Shown: positions 24,651-36,100 of the stretch, piece by piece
Numbering within the stretch: position 1 is the first letter of the stretch
Layout: each line of letters starts with the position of its first letter
Source: Arthrobacter sp. Bi26
GTDB taxonomy: Bacteria; Actinomycetota; Actinomycetes; Actinomycetales; Micrococcaceae
Assembly (NCBI RefSeq): GCF_918697925.1
Contig: NZ_CAKKMF010000003.1
Span: 1-64,000, forward strand
Reading direction: 5' to 3'
Length of the DNA: 64,000 bases
Program-made: the position numbers and the translations under genes
The notes under the pieces: generated by a model
What the model was told of the DNA's origin: nothing
Seen by the model: the letters and a program-made list of their open reading frames with translations, nothing else
The model's database searches: none

Positions 24651-27040
24651 CCGTCATCCATGACCGGCCGTCGAACCCGGCCGCCGGCGACGAGGACCGC
24701 CCGATCGGCTACGGCCGGATCCAGCGGAAGGAAGACCCGCGCTTCGTGCGCGGCAAGGGCCACTACCTGGATGACATCGTGCTGCCGGGTATGCTGCACG
24801 GGGCCATCCTGCGGGCTCCGGTGGCGCACGCCCGGCTCGTGTCCATCGACACCACCAATGCCCTGGCACACCCGAAAGTCGTTGCAGTCATCACCGGCAA
24901 GGACCTCCTGGGCCTGAATCTCGCATGGGCACCGACGCTCTCCGCGGATGTCCAGGCCGTGCTGGTGACCGACAAAGTCCGGTTCCAGGGCCAGGAAGTC
25001 GCGTTCGTCGTGGCAGAGGACCGCTACGCCGCCCGGGACGCCCTGGAGCTGATCGACGTCGAATACGATGTGCTGCCGCCGCTGGTGGACGCCCGCAAGG
25101 CGCTCGACCCGGACGCGCCGGTGATCCGCGACGAGATCGAGGGCCGGACAGACAATCGGATCTTCGACTGGGAGATGGGCGACAAAGCCGAAACCGATGC
25201 GGTGTTCGCCTCCGCCGATGTGGTGGTCAGCCAGGAGGTGGTGTACCCGCGCGTCCACCCCGCGCCGATGGAGACGTGCGGTGCCGTCGCCGACTTCGAC
25301 GCCGTCAACGGCAAGCTGACGCTCTACGAGACCACGCAGGCCCCGCACGCGCACCGGACCTTGTTCGCGATCGTCGCCGGCATCCCCGAACACAAGATCA
25401 GGATTGTCTCCCCCGATATCGGCGGCGGCTTCGGCAACAAGGTCGGGATCTACCCCGGCTATATCCTCGCCGTCGTCGGCTCGATCGTCTCCGGCCGCCC
25501 GGTCAAATGGGTGGAGGACCGTTCGGAGAACCTGATGTCGACCTCGTTCGCCCGGGACTACATCATGCAGGGCGAAATCGCGGCGACCAAGGACGGCAAG
25601 ATCCTGGCCCTGCGCACCCACGTGCTGGCCGACCACGGCGCGTTCAACGCCACCGCCCAGCCCACCAAGAACCCGGCCGGATTCTTCTCCATCTTCACCG
25701 GCAGCTACGACCTGATGGCTGCCCACTGCTCCGTCACTGGCGTCTACACCAACAAGGCGCCCGGCGGCGTCGCCTACGCTTGCTCGTTCCGCGTCACCGA
25801 GGCCGTCTATCTGGTGGAGCGGATGGTGGACATCCTGGCCCGCAAGCTGAACATGGACCCCGCCGAGCTGCGGCTCAAGAACTTCATCAAGCCGGAGCAG
25901 TTCCCCTATGCTAACAAGACCGGCTGGGTCTACGACTCGGGCAACTACGAGGCTGCCATGCGGCTCTCGATGCAGCTCGCCGGGTACGAGGACCTCCGCC
26001 GCGAACAGGCCGAAAAACGCGAGCGCGGCGAACTCATGGGCATCGGGGTGTCCTTCTTTACGGAAGTCGTGGGAGCCGGCCCCCGGAAGCACTTCGACAT
26101 CGTGGGCCTCGGCATGGCCGACGGCGCCGAGCTGCGCGTGCACCCCACCGGCAAGGCCGTGGTGCGCATCTCGGTGCAGAGCCAGGGCCAGGGCCACGAG
26201 ACCACGTTCGCCCAGATCGTGGCCGAGGAACTCGGCATCCCGCCGGAGGACATCGAGGTGGTGCACGGGGACACGGACCAGACCCCGTTCGGATTGGGCA
26301 CGTACGGCAGCCGTTCGACGCCGGTCAGCGGCGGCGCCGTGGCCCTCGTCGCCCGGAAGGTGCGCGAGAAGGCGAAACTGATCGCCGGGGCCATGCTCGA
26401 GACCCGCCCCGAGGACCTCGAGTGGGAAAAGGGACGCTGGTTCGTCAAGGGCGACCCGAGCGTCGGCAAGACCATCGCCGAGATCGCCATGGGCGCCCAC
26501 GGCACCGTTGCCTTGCCCGAGGGAGTGGACGGGAACCTCGACGCCGAGGTCACCTACGACCCGCCGAACCTCACCTTTCCGTTCGGCGCCTACATCTGCG
26601 TCGTGGACATCGACCCCGGCACGGGGCAGGTCAAGGTGCGGCGGTTCATCGCGGTGGATGACTGCGGCACCAGGATCAACCCGATGATCATCGAAGGCCA
26701 GGTGCACGGCGGACTGACGGACGGTGTCGGCATGGCCCTGATGGAGATCATCGAGTTCGACGAGGCCGGCAACTGCCTCGCCGGGTCCTTCATGGACTAC
26801 CTGATCCCCACGGCCATGGAGGTGCCGGACTGGGAAACCGGGTTCACCGTCACCCCGTCCCCGCACCACCCGATCGGGGCGAAGGGCATCGGCGAGTCCG
26901 CCACAGTCGGCTCCCCGCCGGCGATCGTCAACGCCGTCGTCGACGCCTTGGCGCCGTTCGGCGTCACCCATGTGGACATGCCCTGCACCCCGGCCCGCGT
27001 CTGGGCCGCCATGCAGGGCCGGGCCAGGCCGCCGATCTGA
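24647..27040 (+). CDS. coxL: form I CO dehydrogenase Mo-Cu catalytic subunit (CoxL)
   Basis: A 797-residue large subunit of the xanthine oxidase family with molybdopterin cytosine dinucleotide. The active-site loop is AYACSFR at residues 376-382 with Cys379, the ligand that in the Oligotropha enzyme binds copper. This AYxCSFR motif separates true CO dehydrogenases (form I) from form II AYRGAGR proteins. The Moco loop GGGFGNKVG and the C-terminal GAKGIGESATVGSPPA, with the catalytic base Glu, are intact. It oxidises CO with water to CO2, probably at the inner face of the membrane. The stop overlaps the next start by one base. Confidence 0.95.
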   Translation: MTVIHDRPSNPAAGDEDRPIGYGRIQRKEDPRFVRGKGHYLDDIVLPGMLHGAILRAPVAHARLVSIDTTNALAHPKVVAVITGKDLLGLNLAWAPTLSADVQAVLVTDKVRFQGQEVAFVVAEDRYAARDALELIDVEYDVLPPLVDARKALDPDAPVIRDEIEGRTDNRIFDWEMGDKAETDAVFASADVVVSQEVVYPRVHPAPMETCGAVADFDAVNGKLTLYETTQAPHAHRTLFAIVAGIPEHKIRIVSPDIGGGFGNKVGIYPGYILAVVGSIVSGRPVKWVEDRSENLMSTSFARDYIMQGEIAATKDGKILALRTHVLADHGAFNATAQPTKNPAGFFSIFTGSYDLMAAHCSVTGVYTNKAPGGVAYACSFRVTEAVYLVERMVDILARKLNMDPAELRLKNFIKPEQFPYANKTGWVYDSGNYEAAMRLSMQLAGYEDLRREQAEKRERGELMGIGVSFFTEVVGAGPRKHFDIVGLGMADGAELRVHPTGKAVVRISVQSQGQGHETTFAQIVAEELGIPPEDIEVVHGDTDQTPFGLGTYGSRSTPVSGGAVALVARKVREKAKLIAGAMLETRPEDLEWEKGRWFVKGDPSVGKTIAEIAMGAHGTVALPEGVDGNLDAEVTYDPPNLTFPFGAYICVVDIDPGTGQVKVRRFIAVDDCGTRINPMIIEGQVHGGLTDGVGMALMEIIEFDEAGNCLAGSFMDYLIPTAMEVPDWETGFTVTPSPHHPIGAKGIGESATVGSPPAIVNAVVDALAPFGVTHVDMPCTPARVWAAMQGRARPPI

Positions 27041-27993
27041 TGGCCGGCTCCGCAGGATCCCTGGCTGCCAGGGCCGATGAACTCGCCAGCCGCCGCGAGC
27101 CGTTCGTCCACGCCACGGTGGTCCGCGCCCAGCGTCCCACGAGCGCCCACGCCGGGGACACGGCCCTGGTGCTGCCTACCGGAGAGATCCAGGGCTTTGT
27201 GGGCGGGAACTGTGTGGAGGCATCGGTGCGCGAGTACAGCCTGCAGGTTCTGGCCTCCCAGGAACCGCTCCTGTTGCGGGTGCTGCCCGGGGAACCGTCC
27301 CGCACCGCGGAGGAAGGCGCCGTCGAGGTCTCCAACCCCTGCCTCAGCGGCGGGGCGATCGAGATCTTCCTCCAGCCGCGGATTCCGGCGCCCCGGGTCC
27401 TGGTGGTGGGCACGACGCCGGTGGCGCAGGCCCTGGCGACGCTCGGCTCCGGCGTCGGCCTCGAAGTCGAACTCACGGATGGCGAATCCGCCGATCCCCG
27501 CCGCGATGATGCGGCATTGATCGTCGCCTCCCACGGAAGAGCCGAGGAGGGTGCGCTGGAGGCGGCCCTGCGCGCGGATGTCCCTTACGTGGCCCTCGTG
27601 GCCAGCGAAACCCGCGGCGCCGCCGTCCTGGAATCCCTCGACGTCGACGACGCCCTGCGGCGGCGGGTTTTCACGCCGGCCGGGCTGCAGCTCGGCGCCC
27701 GGACCCCCGGGGAGATCGCGCTTTCAATCCTGGCCCAGCTGGTCGGGGAACGGTCCAAGGCGCGGCGCGCTGCCCCGCCCCTCGCGGCGGCCGCTGCGGC
27801 CGCGCCCACAGGCATGGAGGCGCCCACGGAGTCAGGGCCGGCGAGCGCGGTCGACCCGGTGTGCGGCATGTCCGTCCCAGCCCTCGAGTCGTCGCTGCAC
27901 CTGGTACACAACGGGATGACCGTCTACTTCTGCTCGCCCGGCTGCCGGGCCGCCTTCCGCAAAGATCCGGAGCGCTATGCCCTCACGACCTGA
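27040..27993 (+). CDS. XdhC/CoxI-family maturation protein fused to a YHS domain
   Basis: A 317-residue protein. Residues 1-110 are an XdhC/CoxI domain (GEIQGFVGGNCVEASVREY) and about 118-235 a Rossmann-like XdhC C-terminal domain (RVLVVGTTPVAQALATLG). Such proteins insert or sulfurate the Mo cofactor. After a linker, residues about 268-317 form a YHS domain with DPVCGM and YFCSPGCRAAFRKDPERY, whose cysteines can bind metal. This fusion is unusual; given the copper in CoxL's Mo-Cu site, copper handling is an attractive guess. It overlaps the next gene by 17 bp. Confidence 0.85.
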   Translation: MAGSAGSLAARADELASRREPFVHATVVRAQRPTSAHAGDTALVLPTGEIQGFVGGNCVEASVREYSLQVLASQEPLLLRVLPGEPSRTAEEGAVEVSNPCLSGGAIEIFLQPRIPAPRVLVVGTTPVAQALATLGSGVGLEVELTDGESADPRRDDAALIVASHGRAEEGALEAALRADVPYVALVASETRGAAVLESLDVDDALRRRVFTPAGLQLGARTPGEIALSILAQLVGERSKARRAAPPLAAAAAAAPTGMEAPTESGPASAVDPVCGMSVPALESSLHLVHNGMTVYFCSPGCRAAFRKDPERYALTT

Positions 27994-28704
27994 ACCGCCG
28001 CTGACAGCCGGGTGCCCCGGACGCCGGTCCGCGGGAATCATCCTGGCCGCGGGTGCCTCCCGGCGCCTGGGCCGGCCCAAACAGCTGCTGCCCTACGGCA
28101 GCGGAGTCCTGCTCGATGCCGTCCTGGAAACTGCCCGGGACTGTTCCTTCAGCCAGACGGTGCTGGCCCTGGGCGGCGCGGCGGCCGAGATAGAGCGAAC
28201 CGTCGACACCAGCGGCTGCGATGTGGTGCTCAACCCGGACTTCGGCGAAGGGTGCGCGTCCTCCATCGCCTCCGCGCTCGCGGCCCTGCATCCGGACACT
28301 GACGCCGTGGTCCTGCTGCTCGGTGATCAGCCCGGTGTCCGGGCCGCGAGCGTCCGGGCCGTGCTCGGCGCCCTCGAGCAGACGGGTTCCGCCGCCCCTT
28401 CCGCCGCCGCCGCCAGTCCTGGCTCTGCCGGTGCTGGCCGTGCCGGTGCTGGCCGTGCCGGTGCCGGTGCCGGTTCGCCCGGCATCGCGGTGTGCCGCTA
28501 CGACGACGGCGTGGGCCACCCGCTGGCGTTTGCCCGGCGCCTGCTGCCGGACCTGGCTGCCCTGCACGGGGACAAGGCAGTCTGGAAGCTCCTCGAACAG
28601 CGCACGGACGACGTCATCGAGGTCCGCACGCCCGGTCCCGTCCCGCTGGACGTGGACACCGAGGAAGACTACAGGCGCGTCCTTGACAGCCTGCAGGGGG
28701 CCGT

Positions 28705-28708
<4 letters not shown>
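27977..28708 (+). CDS. MobA-like nucleotidyltransferase (Mo cofactor cytidylyltransferase)
   Basis: A 243-residue NTP transferase of the MobA/MocA type. GIILAAGASRRLGRPKQLLPYG near residue 16 is the nucleotide-binding signature and LLGDQPG near 115 the metal-binding aspartate motif. In this operon it most likely makes the molybdopterin cytosine dinucleotide needed by CoxL. Between the LGDQP region and the conserved GHPLAFARRLLPDL it carries an extra low-complexity insert (about residues 135-175) of Ala, Gly, Ser and Pro, encoded in part by tandem 15-bp units. Stop overlaps the coxD start by four bases. Confidence 0.85.
28416..28480 (+). repeat. short tandem repeats inside the MobA-like gene
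   Basis: Two 15-bp units of the GGTGCTGGCCGTGCC type and further GGTGCC hexamers encode a Gly-Ala-Gly-Arg-Ala run. All periods are multiples of three, so the frame is kept when copy number changes. Confidence 0.7.
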
Positions 28709-29620
<912 letters not shown>

Positions 29621-29628
<8 letters not shown>

Positions 29629-30907
29629 GGACAACAACCCCACCCCCGCACCGCCGCCACGGGTCGAGGCAGCAGCCTTGTCCGCCGCGTTCGTTACGGC
29701 AATCCGGAGGGCCGGTCTTGCCACGTCGCCGGACCGGGCGGCACGGCTGGCCGAGGCGCTCCACCTGATCCCACCGACCCAGCTTGAGCAGCTCTACTGG
29801 ACCTGCCGCGTGGTGCTCGTATCCGCGCGCGAACAGGTGCCCCTGTTTGATGCCGTCTTCGCAGCCGTGTTCCGCCCGAATGCCGGCACCGCACAACCGG
29901 GCCGGGCGGCCCGCCCGGCAGTGCCGGCACCGCCCGCAGCGGAGCCGCGGACCAGGCCCGCGACAGCAGGCACCCGGGAGGCGGGCACGGCCGCCGGCAA
30001 GGACCAGGATCCGCGCGTGGCCTCCCCCGGCCGGGACAGCTCCGCGGAGGACCGCCGCGCCGACAGGGAGGCCGTCCTTGCCATGGTTTCCGCGGACGAA
30101 CACCTCCATGAGACCTCCTTTGCCGAGCTTTCTGCCGATGAAGTACACGAGGTGCGGCGGCTGGCCGCGGCGCTGCAGCTGGCGACACCGCCGCGCCTGA
30201 GCCGCCGCACGCGCACGTCGGCACACAGCACAGCGAGCCTGGACGTCCGGGCGACAGTGCGTGCTGCCCGTCGCTCCGGTACAGACGCTCCACTGTTGCT
30301 CTATGCCCGCCGCCGTGAGCAGCGCCGCAAACTGGTGCTGCTGTGCGATGTTTCCGGATCGATGGAACCGTACGCCCGCGTCTTTGTATCCCTGCTGCAG
30401 GGTGCTGTGACCGGGGCCGGGGCCGAAGCTTTTGTCTTCTCCACGAGGCTGACCAGGCTTACGCGGCAACTGGCCCTGCGCGATCCGGACCAGGCCCTGG
30501 CCCGCGCCGCCGTCTCCGCGCCCGACTGGGCCAGCGGAACCCGGATCGCCGAGTGCCTCCGGCGTTTCGTCGACGAGCACGGCCGCCGCGGACTGGCGCG
30601 CGGCGCCGTGGTGGTGGTGTTTTCGGACGGCTGGGCCTACGAGGATCCGGAACAGGTCGCGGCGCAGATGGCCCGCCTGCGCCGGCTTGCCCACAGGATC
30701 ATCTGGGTAAATCCGCGCAAGGCGGCGCCCCAGTACCAGCCCCTCGTCGGCGGGATGGCAGCAGCTCTGCCCTACTGCGACGCATTCGTCAGCGGCCACA
30801 GCTACCGGGCTTTGGCAGAGCTGGCGGCCGCAATTCGGGGTAACGGCCCGCAACCAGGCCACCGGCACGGACAAGCGAAAGGCAAGGAACCAGCTCATGC
30901 AAATTAA
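29621..30907 (+). CDS. coxE: von Willebrand A protein CoxE
   Basis: A 428-residue cytoplasmic protein. The N-terminal helical part and a Pro/Ala-rich stretch (about 85-130) lead into a VWA domain whose metal site is VLLCDVSGSM near residue 240, with the later VVVVFSDGWAYEDP motif near 330. It is the usual partner of the MoxR ATPase CoxD in maturation of the CO dehydrogenase active site. I chose ATG 29621, in the coxD end region; an upstream in-frame start at 29567 would only read antisense-like coxD coding sequence. Overlaps coxG by 11 bp. Confidence 0.9.
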
Positions 30908-31610
30908 CAGCACGTTCTCGGTGGTCGCACCGATAAGCCAGGTGTGGGACACACTGATGGACTTTGAAAGGGTGGCCGGTTGCCTTCCCGGGGCCAAGAT
31001 CCTGAACAAGCTCTCGGATGAGGCGTATCAGGTGGGCATGACGGTAAAGCTCGGCCCGGTGACGATGCAATACAAGGGCCTGCTGAACGTCATTGAAAGA
31101 AACGCCTCGGAACGCCGCGCCGTCCTTGGCGGCAAAGCCCAGGAGACCCGCGGACAGGGCACCGCCGAGGCCACCGTCACCCTCACGCTGGCCGAAGACG
31201 GCTCGGCCACACGGGGGTCCGTCAGCGCAGATCTCGCGCTGTCCGGCAAGGCCGCGGCCATGGGCAAAGGCGTAATCGGGAGCGTCACGGAGCAGATGAT
31301 GACCCTCTTCGCGAACAACCTGCAGGCCATGCTCGCAGAGGGCCTACCGCCGGTCCCCGAAGCACCCGCGGAGCCGGTCCCGGCGTCGGCCGCACCCGAG
31401 CCTGCCCCGGCCGCTGTCCCGGTACCAGTCCCGGCGTCGGCCGCGCCGGGCGGCAGCCTGGATGCGCTGAGCCTGGCCAGGGGAATGGCGGCGGAGCAGC
31501 TGTCCAGCCCGGTGAAAGTCCTCGGCGTTGTCGCGGTCGTGGCGTGCGTCGCCTACTGGGCCGGCCGGCGTTCAGCGTTCCGGCTGCTCCGGCTCTGCGG
31601 CAGGCTCTGA
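30897..31610 (+). CDS. coxG: CoxG, SRPBCC-fold membrane recruitment factor
   Basis: A 237-residue protein with an SRPBCC/CoxG domain (residues 1-145, starting INSTFSVVAPISQVWDTLMD), a Pro/Ala/Val-rich linker (about 150-185), and a C-terminal hydrophobic helix (about 205-225) followed by Arg residues. CoxG proteins attach CO dehydrogenase to the membrane and have been linked to quinone shuttling; the tail helix fits that. Nine bases separate it from coxF. Confidence 0.92.
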   Translation: MQINSTFSVVAPISQVWDTLMDFERVAGCLPGAKILNKLSDEAYQVGMTVKLGPVTMQYKGLLNVIERNASERRAVLGGKAQETRGQGTAEATVTLTLAEDGSATRGSVSADLALSGKAAAMGKGVIGSVTEQMMTLFANNLQAMLAEGLPPVPEAPAEPVPASAAPEPAPAAVPVPVPASAAPGGSLDALSLARGMAAEQLSSPVKVLGVVAVVACVAYWAGRRSAFRLLRLCGRL

Positions 31611-31619
31611 GGAGCGGCG

Positions 31620-32747
31620 ATGCGCGATGTCCTGGCGGCCATGTTGCCCGACTGGCGAAGGGGTGCCACAGCAGGCTTGGCCACCGTCGTGAGCACTTTC
31701 AAATCGGCGCCACGGCTCCCCGGGGCCGCCATGCTGGTGACGGCCGACGGCCAGGCCGTGGGCTCCGTCTCCGGCGGCTGCGTGGAGGGTGCCGTGTACG
31801 AACTGGCCACCCAGGTCAAGGACGACGGCGAGCCGGCCCTGGTGCGCTACGGGATCAGCGACGACGACGCCTACGCCGTGGGCCTGACCTGCGGTGGCAT
31901 CATCGACATTTTTGTTGAACCTGTCTCCCAGCGCCGCTTTGCCGAGCTCGACGCCGTCGCGCAGGACATTACCGCCGGGCGCCGCGTGGGGGTCGCCACG
32001 GTCATCGAACACCCGGATGCCGACCGCGTGGGGCGGCACCTCATCGTCAGGCCGGGGGGATGGGAAGGCGACTTGGGCTCTGACCGGACCAACCGCGCCG
32101 TCGGCGACGACACCCAGGGCCTTCTCGCCGCCGGCCGGACGGGTATCTTGAACTACGGCGTTGACGGCGAGCGGCTCGACACCGGCATGCGCGTCTTCTT
32201 CGCCAGCTACGCGCCGCCGCCACGCATGGTCGTCTTCGGCGCCATTGACTTCGCCGCGGCGCTGGCCCGGCTGGGCGCTTTCCTGGGGTACCGGGTAACC
32301 GTCTGTGATGCGCGGTCCGTTTTCGCCACGCCAGCGAGGTTCCCCGACGCCGCCGAGGTGGTCAACGCGTGGCCACACCGGTATTTGAGCGACCAGTTCG
32401 CCCAAGGACTGCTGGATTCCCGGGCCGTGCTGTGCGTCCTGACCCACGATCCGAAGTTCGATATCCCTGTCCTGGTGGTGGCCCTGCGCGGCAGCCCCGT
32501 CGCGTTTATCGGCGCTATGGGATCCAGGCGCACGCACGAGGACAGGATGGCACGGCTGCGCGAGACAGGACTGAGCGAGGCAGAATTGTCCAGGCTCCAC
32601 AGTCCCGTGGGCCTTGATCTCGGCGCCCGCACGCCGGAGGAAACGGCCGTGTCCATCGCTGCAGAGTTCATCGCCCGGCAGTGGAGCGGCAGCGGGGAGC
32701 CTTTGCGGGAACTCGGCGAACGGATCCATCACGACGAGCAGTTGTGA
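31620..32747 (+). CDS. coxF: XdhC/CoxF-family Mo cofactor maturation protein
   Basis: A 375-residue, full-length XdhC/CoxF protein and second member of this family in the operon. The N-terminal domain has GAAMLVTADGQAVGSVSGGCVEGAV, the C-terminal Rossmann domain MVVFGAIDFAAALARLGAFLGYRVTVCD near residue 205 and the closing LGARTPEETAVSIAAE. It is predicted to act in cofactor sulfuration or insertion. Last gene of the operon; no clear terminator follows. Confidence 0.88.
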   Translation: MRDVLAAMLPDWRRGATAGLATVVSTFKSAPRLPGAAMLVTADGQAVGSVSGGCVEGAVYELATQVKDDGEPALVRYGISDDDAYAVGLTCGGIIDIFVEPVSQRRFAELDAVAQDITAGRRVGVATVIEHPDADRVGRHLIVRPGGWEGDLGSDRTNRAVGDDTQGLLAAGRTGILNYGVDGERLDTGMRVFFASYAPPPRMVVFGAIDFAAALARLGAFLGYRVTVCDARSVFATPARFPDAAEVVNAWPHRYLSDQFAQGLLDSRAVLCVLTHDPKFDIPVLVVALRGSPVAFIGAMGSRRTHEDRMARLRETGLSEAELSRLHSPVGLDLGARTPEETAVSIAAEFIARQWSGSGEPLRELGERIHHDEQL

Positions 32748-33136
32748 GCGTGCCGCCATGAACAGCCGGCCATGATTGCGGACGACGCCCTGCGCTGAAC
32801 GATGGCTGCGCTGCTGCTGGCGGCAACGCTGTACACGGCGTTCCGTGCCATTCGACAGTCGCCACCGGCCACCCGGGTGGGTTTGGCCTCCACGTCGCGA
32901 TGATGACGGCTATGACGCTATGCTCGCCCCCCGGATTCCAGTGGCCGCGGCCCTCGCTGCGTAATTAGAAGAACCCGCAGATTCACTCATGCACGTCGAC
33001 CCCCGGGACTCGTCAGCAGCCCGGATGGACTGTCGATTTGTCGGGGAAAGCCGCCGGATGCTCGATTCGATGGACGCATGAGCCCTAGACTATAAGACAC
33101 GCTGGGACGCAATCCTTCCGGGGGAAGCAGGACGGT
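32748..33136. other. 389-bp intergenic region between cox operon and eCIS-side regulator
   Basis: I see no convincing gene. A 33-codon frame from 32801 with a hydrophobic start is too short to support. The right end must carry the promoter of the large regulator; TAGACT/TATAAG around 33086-33096 could be a -10, but no -35 matches. No strong hairpin was found after coxF. Confidence 0.5.
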
Positions 33137-36100
33137 ATGGCAGCCACACAGCATGGATATTGCCTGAAGGGCCCGGACGTCAAAGGCCTTCTGCGCCCCC
33201 GCCTGATCCCGTGCATTGAGGGCGCCACAAGCGCACGGCTTGGACTCGTGATCGCTCCTCCCGGAACGGGCAAAACGACTCTCCTGGCGCAATGGGCGGC
33301 GCATCGCTCCTCCACGGTGGCATGGTTCCGGCCGAGTCCGCGTGACGCGAAGCCGGGCCGGATGCTCACCCGATTCGCCGCCGCGCTCGCCATGGCTGCA
33401 GACGAGGAATCCCCCCGGTCCTTCGCCGAGTTGGAGCTCTTGGCCGGCCGGCTTGAAAAGCCGCTCGTCTTCGTCGTCGATGACCTGCATGCGCTGGCGC
33501 ATACTTCCGCGGAGTCGGAACTTGAGCGGCTACTCGCACTGAACTCACCACAGGTTCATTTCCTCGTGGGCAGCCGCCGCCCGCCACCGTTCAATCTGGC
33601 CAGGTCCGAGCTCCCCGCTGCCGTGACGGTTTCCGGTGATGACTTGCGCTTTCGCGCCAATGAAGTGGACCAACTTTTCCGGAATATGTACAAACAGCCC
33701 CTGAGTTCGGCGGGGACGCTGAACCTGGTGCAGAGGACCGATGGCTGGGCCGCTGCGTTGCACCTCTTTCACCTGGCAACCAAGAACCGTTCCGAAGTCG
33801 AACGAAGGCGAGCGGCCGAGTCCCTCGGCCCGGCGCCGCAGTACGTCACGAGCTACCTGACACACCATTTCCTTGCCGGGGTGTCGGAGGACATGGAACT
33901 GCTGCTTCGCCAGACTTGCCTGTTCGACGTACTCACTCCGTCCCGCTGCGACGCGCTCCTTGAACGCCGTGACAGCCGGCAACTGCTGCGGCGCCTGGAG
34001 CAGCTCGGTGTCATCTCGAGCGAGGACGGCGGTGCAAAGGTGCGGGCCCCCGAGGTGCTTCGTCAATACTTCGTTGCAGCGTTGATCGAGTCAGAGCACA
34101 GCTTGCCGCAAAGTACGCGTGAGCGCACAGCGAAAATCCTGGAACAGGAGGGCGACGTCGGCGCGGCACTGCGGGTGCTGGCAGAAGGCCAGGACTGGGC
34201 CAAGGTGGGGAGCCTTCTGCACAGGGCGCGAAGCACCGCTGTACAGCCTGGCACTTGCGAATGGGCAGCCCTGGTTCCACGGCCTGCCGTGCGAGATGAT
34301 GCCGCGTTTGCGGTGGCCACGTCACGGCGGCTCGTCGACGACGGCTGCATGGCGGCCGCCTACAGAACCGCCGCGCAGGTCCCTGCGTTGACCAGCGTTC
34401 CCGAGTGGCTTGCGCTGGCCCGGAAGCTTCAGCTGATGGCCGCATCGTGGGCCGGAGGCGCGCCCACCACGGGCCCCGGCCCGGCGCGCGGCTTGCGGGA
34501 CGCGACTCGAGGGAATCCTGGCGGCGTGGCCCGATCGATGGGCGACGCCCGCCGGCCCCAGGAATTTCTTGCCAAGGGGCTGGCCTGCCTTCTGGCCGGT
34601 GATCAATGCTCTGCCCTTCCACCGCTGCGGCGGTGTGCCGGACTGCTCGACGACGAACCGGTGGCCGCACTTGCTGCCCAGCTTGCGCTGGCAGTTTTTG
34701 GGCCGGAATCCACTGATGCGGACCTTAGCGGCCCTGCCGCCGAGCTGGACGCCGTCCAGCGGCAGGCCCAACGCCGCGGTTTCACCTGGCTTGCCCGCGT
34801 CGCGCAGGGTGTCCAAGCCGGTCTGCCGGGATCCTCAAGTTCTCAGGACGCCGTCCGGTCGATCATTGACAGCTGTGAGCAGAGGGGTGACGAGTGGGGT
34901 GCGGCATTGGTGGCCGCTTCTGCAGCCCTGATGCAGTGGCGGGCGGGACGCCCGGATACCCGGGCGTTCGACGCGCTGGCCGGGCGTTTCCGAGGTCTCG
35001 ATGCTGGGGCCCTGGAAGCCTGGGCGCAGTCGGCGCAGGCCCTCGTTAGTGCCACGATGGATCTGCCGGGAGCCGCCGAGGAGTCGCGTTCCGCGGAGGC
35101 ATTTGCCCGGGCGGCGGGTGTTCCCGGCGCGCTGGCGGTCGCTTACGCGGCCGTGGCGGCGCAGTGGCCGGAGCACTACGACGAACTGATGAATGTGGCA
35201 CGCGAGACCGGCAGGTCGGCCGGATTGGTGTGCCGCCCGTGGACGTGGATGTTGCCTGCGCCGCCGGCGCTCGCGGCGCGGTTCGCCCTGCCCAATCCGG
35301 GGCCGGCGGCCGGCCGTGCGGAACTCGCGGACCGGGACGTCGGCGTTCCTGCAGTTGAGGTAGCGGACTGCTCAGCCCTGCCGGCCCTGCAGATAGGTTG
35401 TTTCGGCGGATTTGCGCTCCTCAGTGACGGAGTTGGCGTGAACTTGTCCAGGGTGCGGCCCCAGGCACGGACGGTGCTCCGGATTCTTTCTCTGAACGCC
35501 GGCCGCCCGGTTCACCGCGAACGGCTTGCGGGCATCCTGTGGGCAGACTTGGACACTGCCGCGGCACAGCATGCGTTACAGGTGAGTGTGTCCAGTTTGC
35601 GGGGTGCACTCCAGCCTGAGGGACAAGCCGAGGCCCAGCACCTCCTCATTCGGCAGGGCGAGGCCTACGCCTTGGTGCTCGGTAAAGGATCGGTGTTCGA
35701 CCTCGCGGACTTCGACCGGACAATCCATGATGCATCGCTGGCACGGTCAGCGGGAGACAACGCTGCCGCCGCTGAAGGGCTCCGCCGTGCCGTCCAGCTG
35801 TACACCGGTGAGGTGCTCCCGGAAGATGGCCCCGCGGAGTGGGTGAGCGCCACCCGCGAACGGTACCGCCTGCGGGCCGCCGAGGCTGCGGCGTCGCTGG
35901 CGGGCTTGGAGCTCCATCTGGGCAACCCGGCCGATGCCGCCGCGGCCGCCACCCGGAGTGTTGAAATCGATCCGTGGCGGGACGAATCATGGCGGACCCT
36001 GGTCGAGACCTTCCGGCGCCTCGGGGATCCGGCTGCGGCGGAACGCGCGCAACGGCGATACGACCTCATTTTGAATTCTCTGGGCGTGCCGGCGGAATCT

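Noticed and set aside
24488..26971. 827-codon minus-strand frame opposite coxS and coxL
   Set aside because: Fully antisense to the CO dehydrogenase genes, which carry intact catalytic motifs; no family likeness.
32801..32902. 33-codon frame with hydrophobic start after coxF
   Set aside because: Too short, no ribosome site of note, and no evidence of conservation can be seen.
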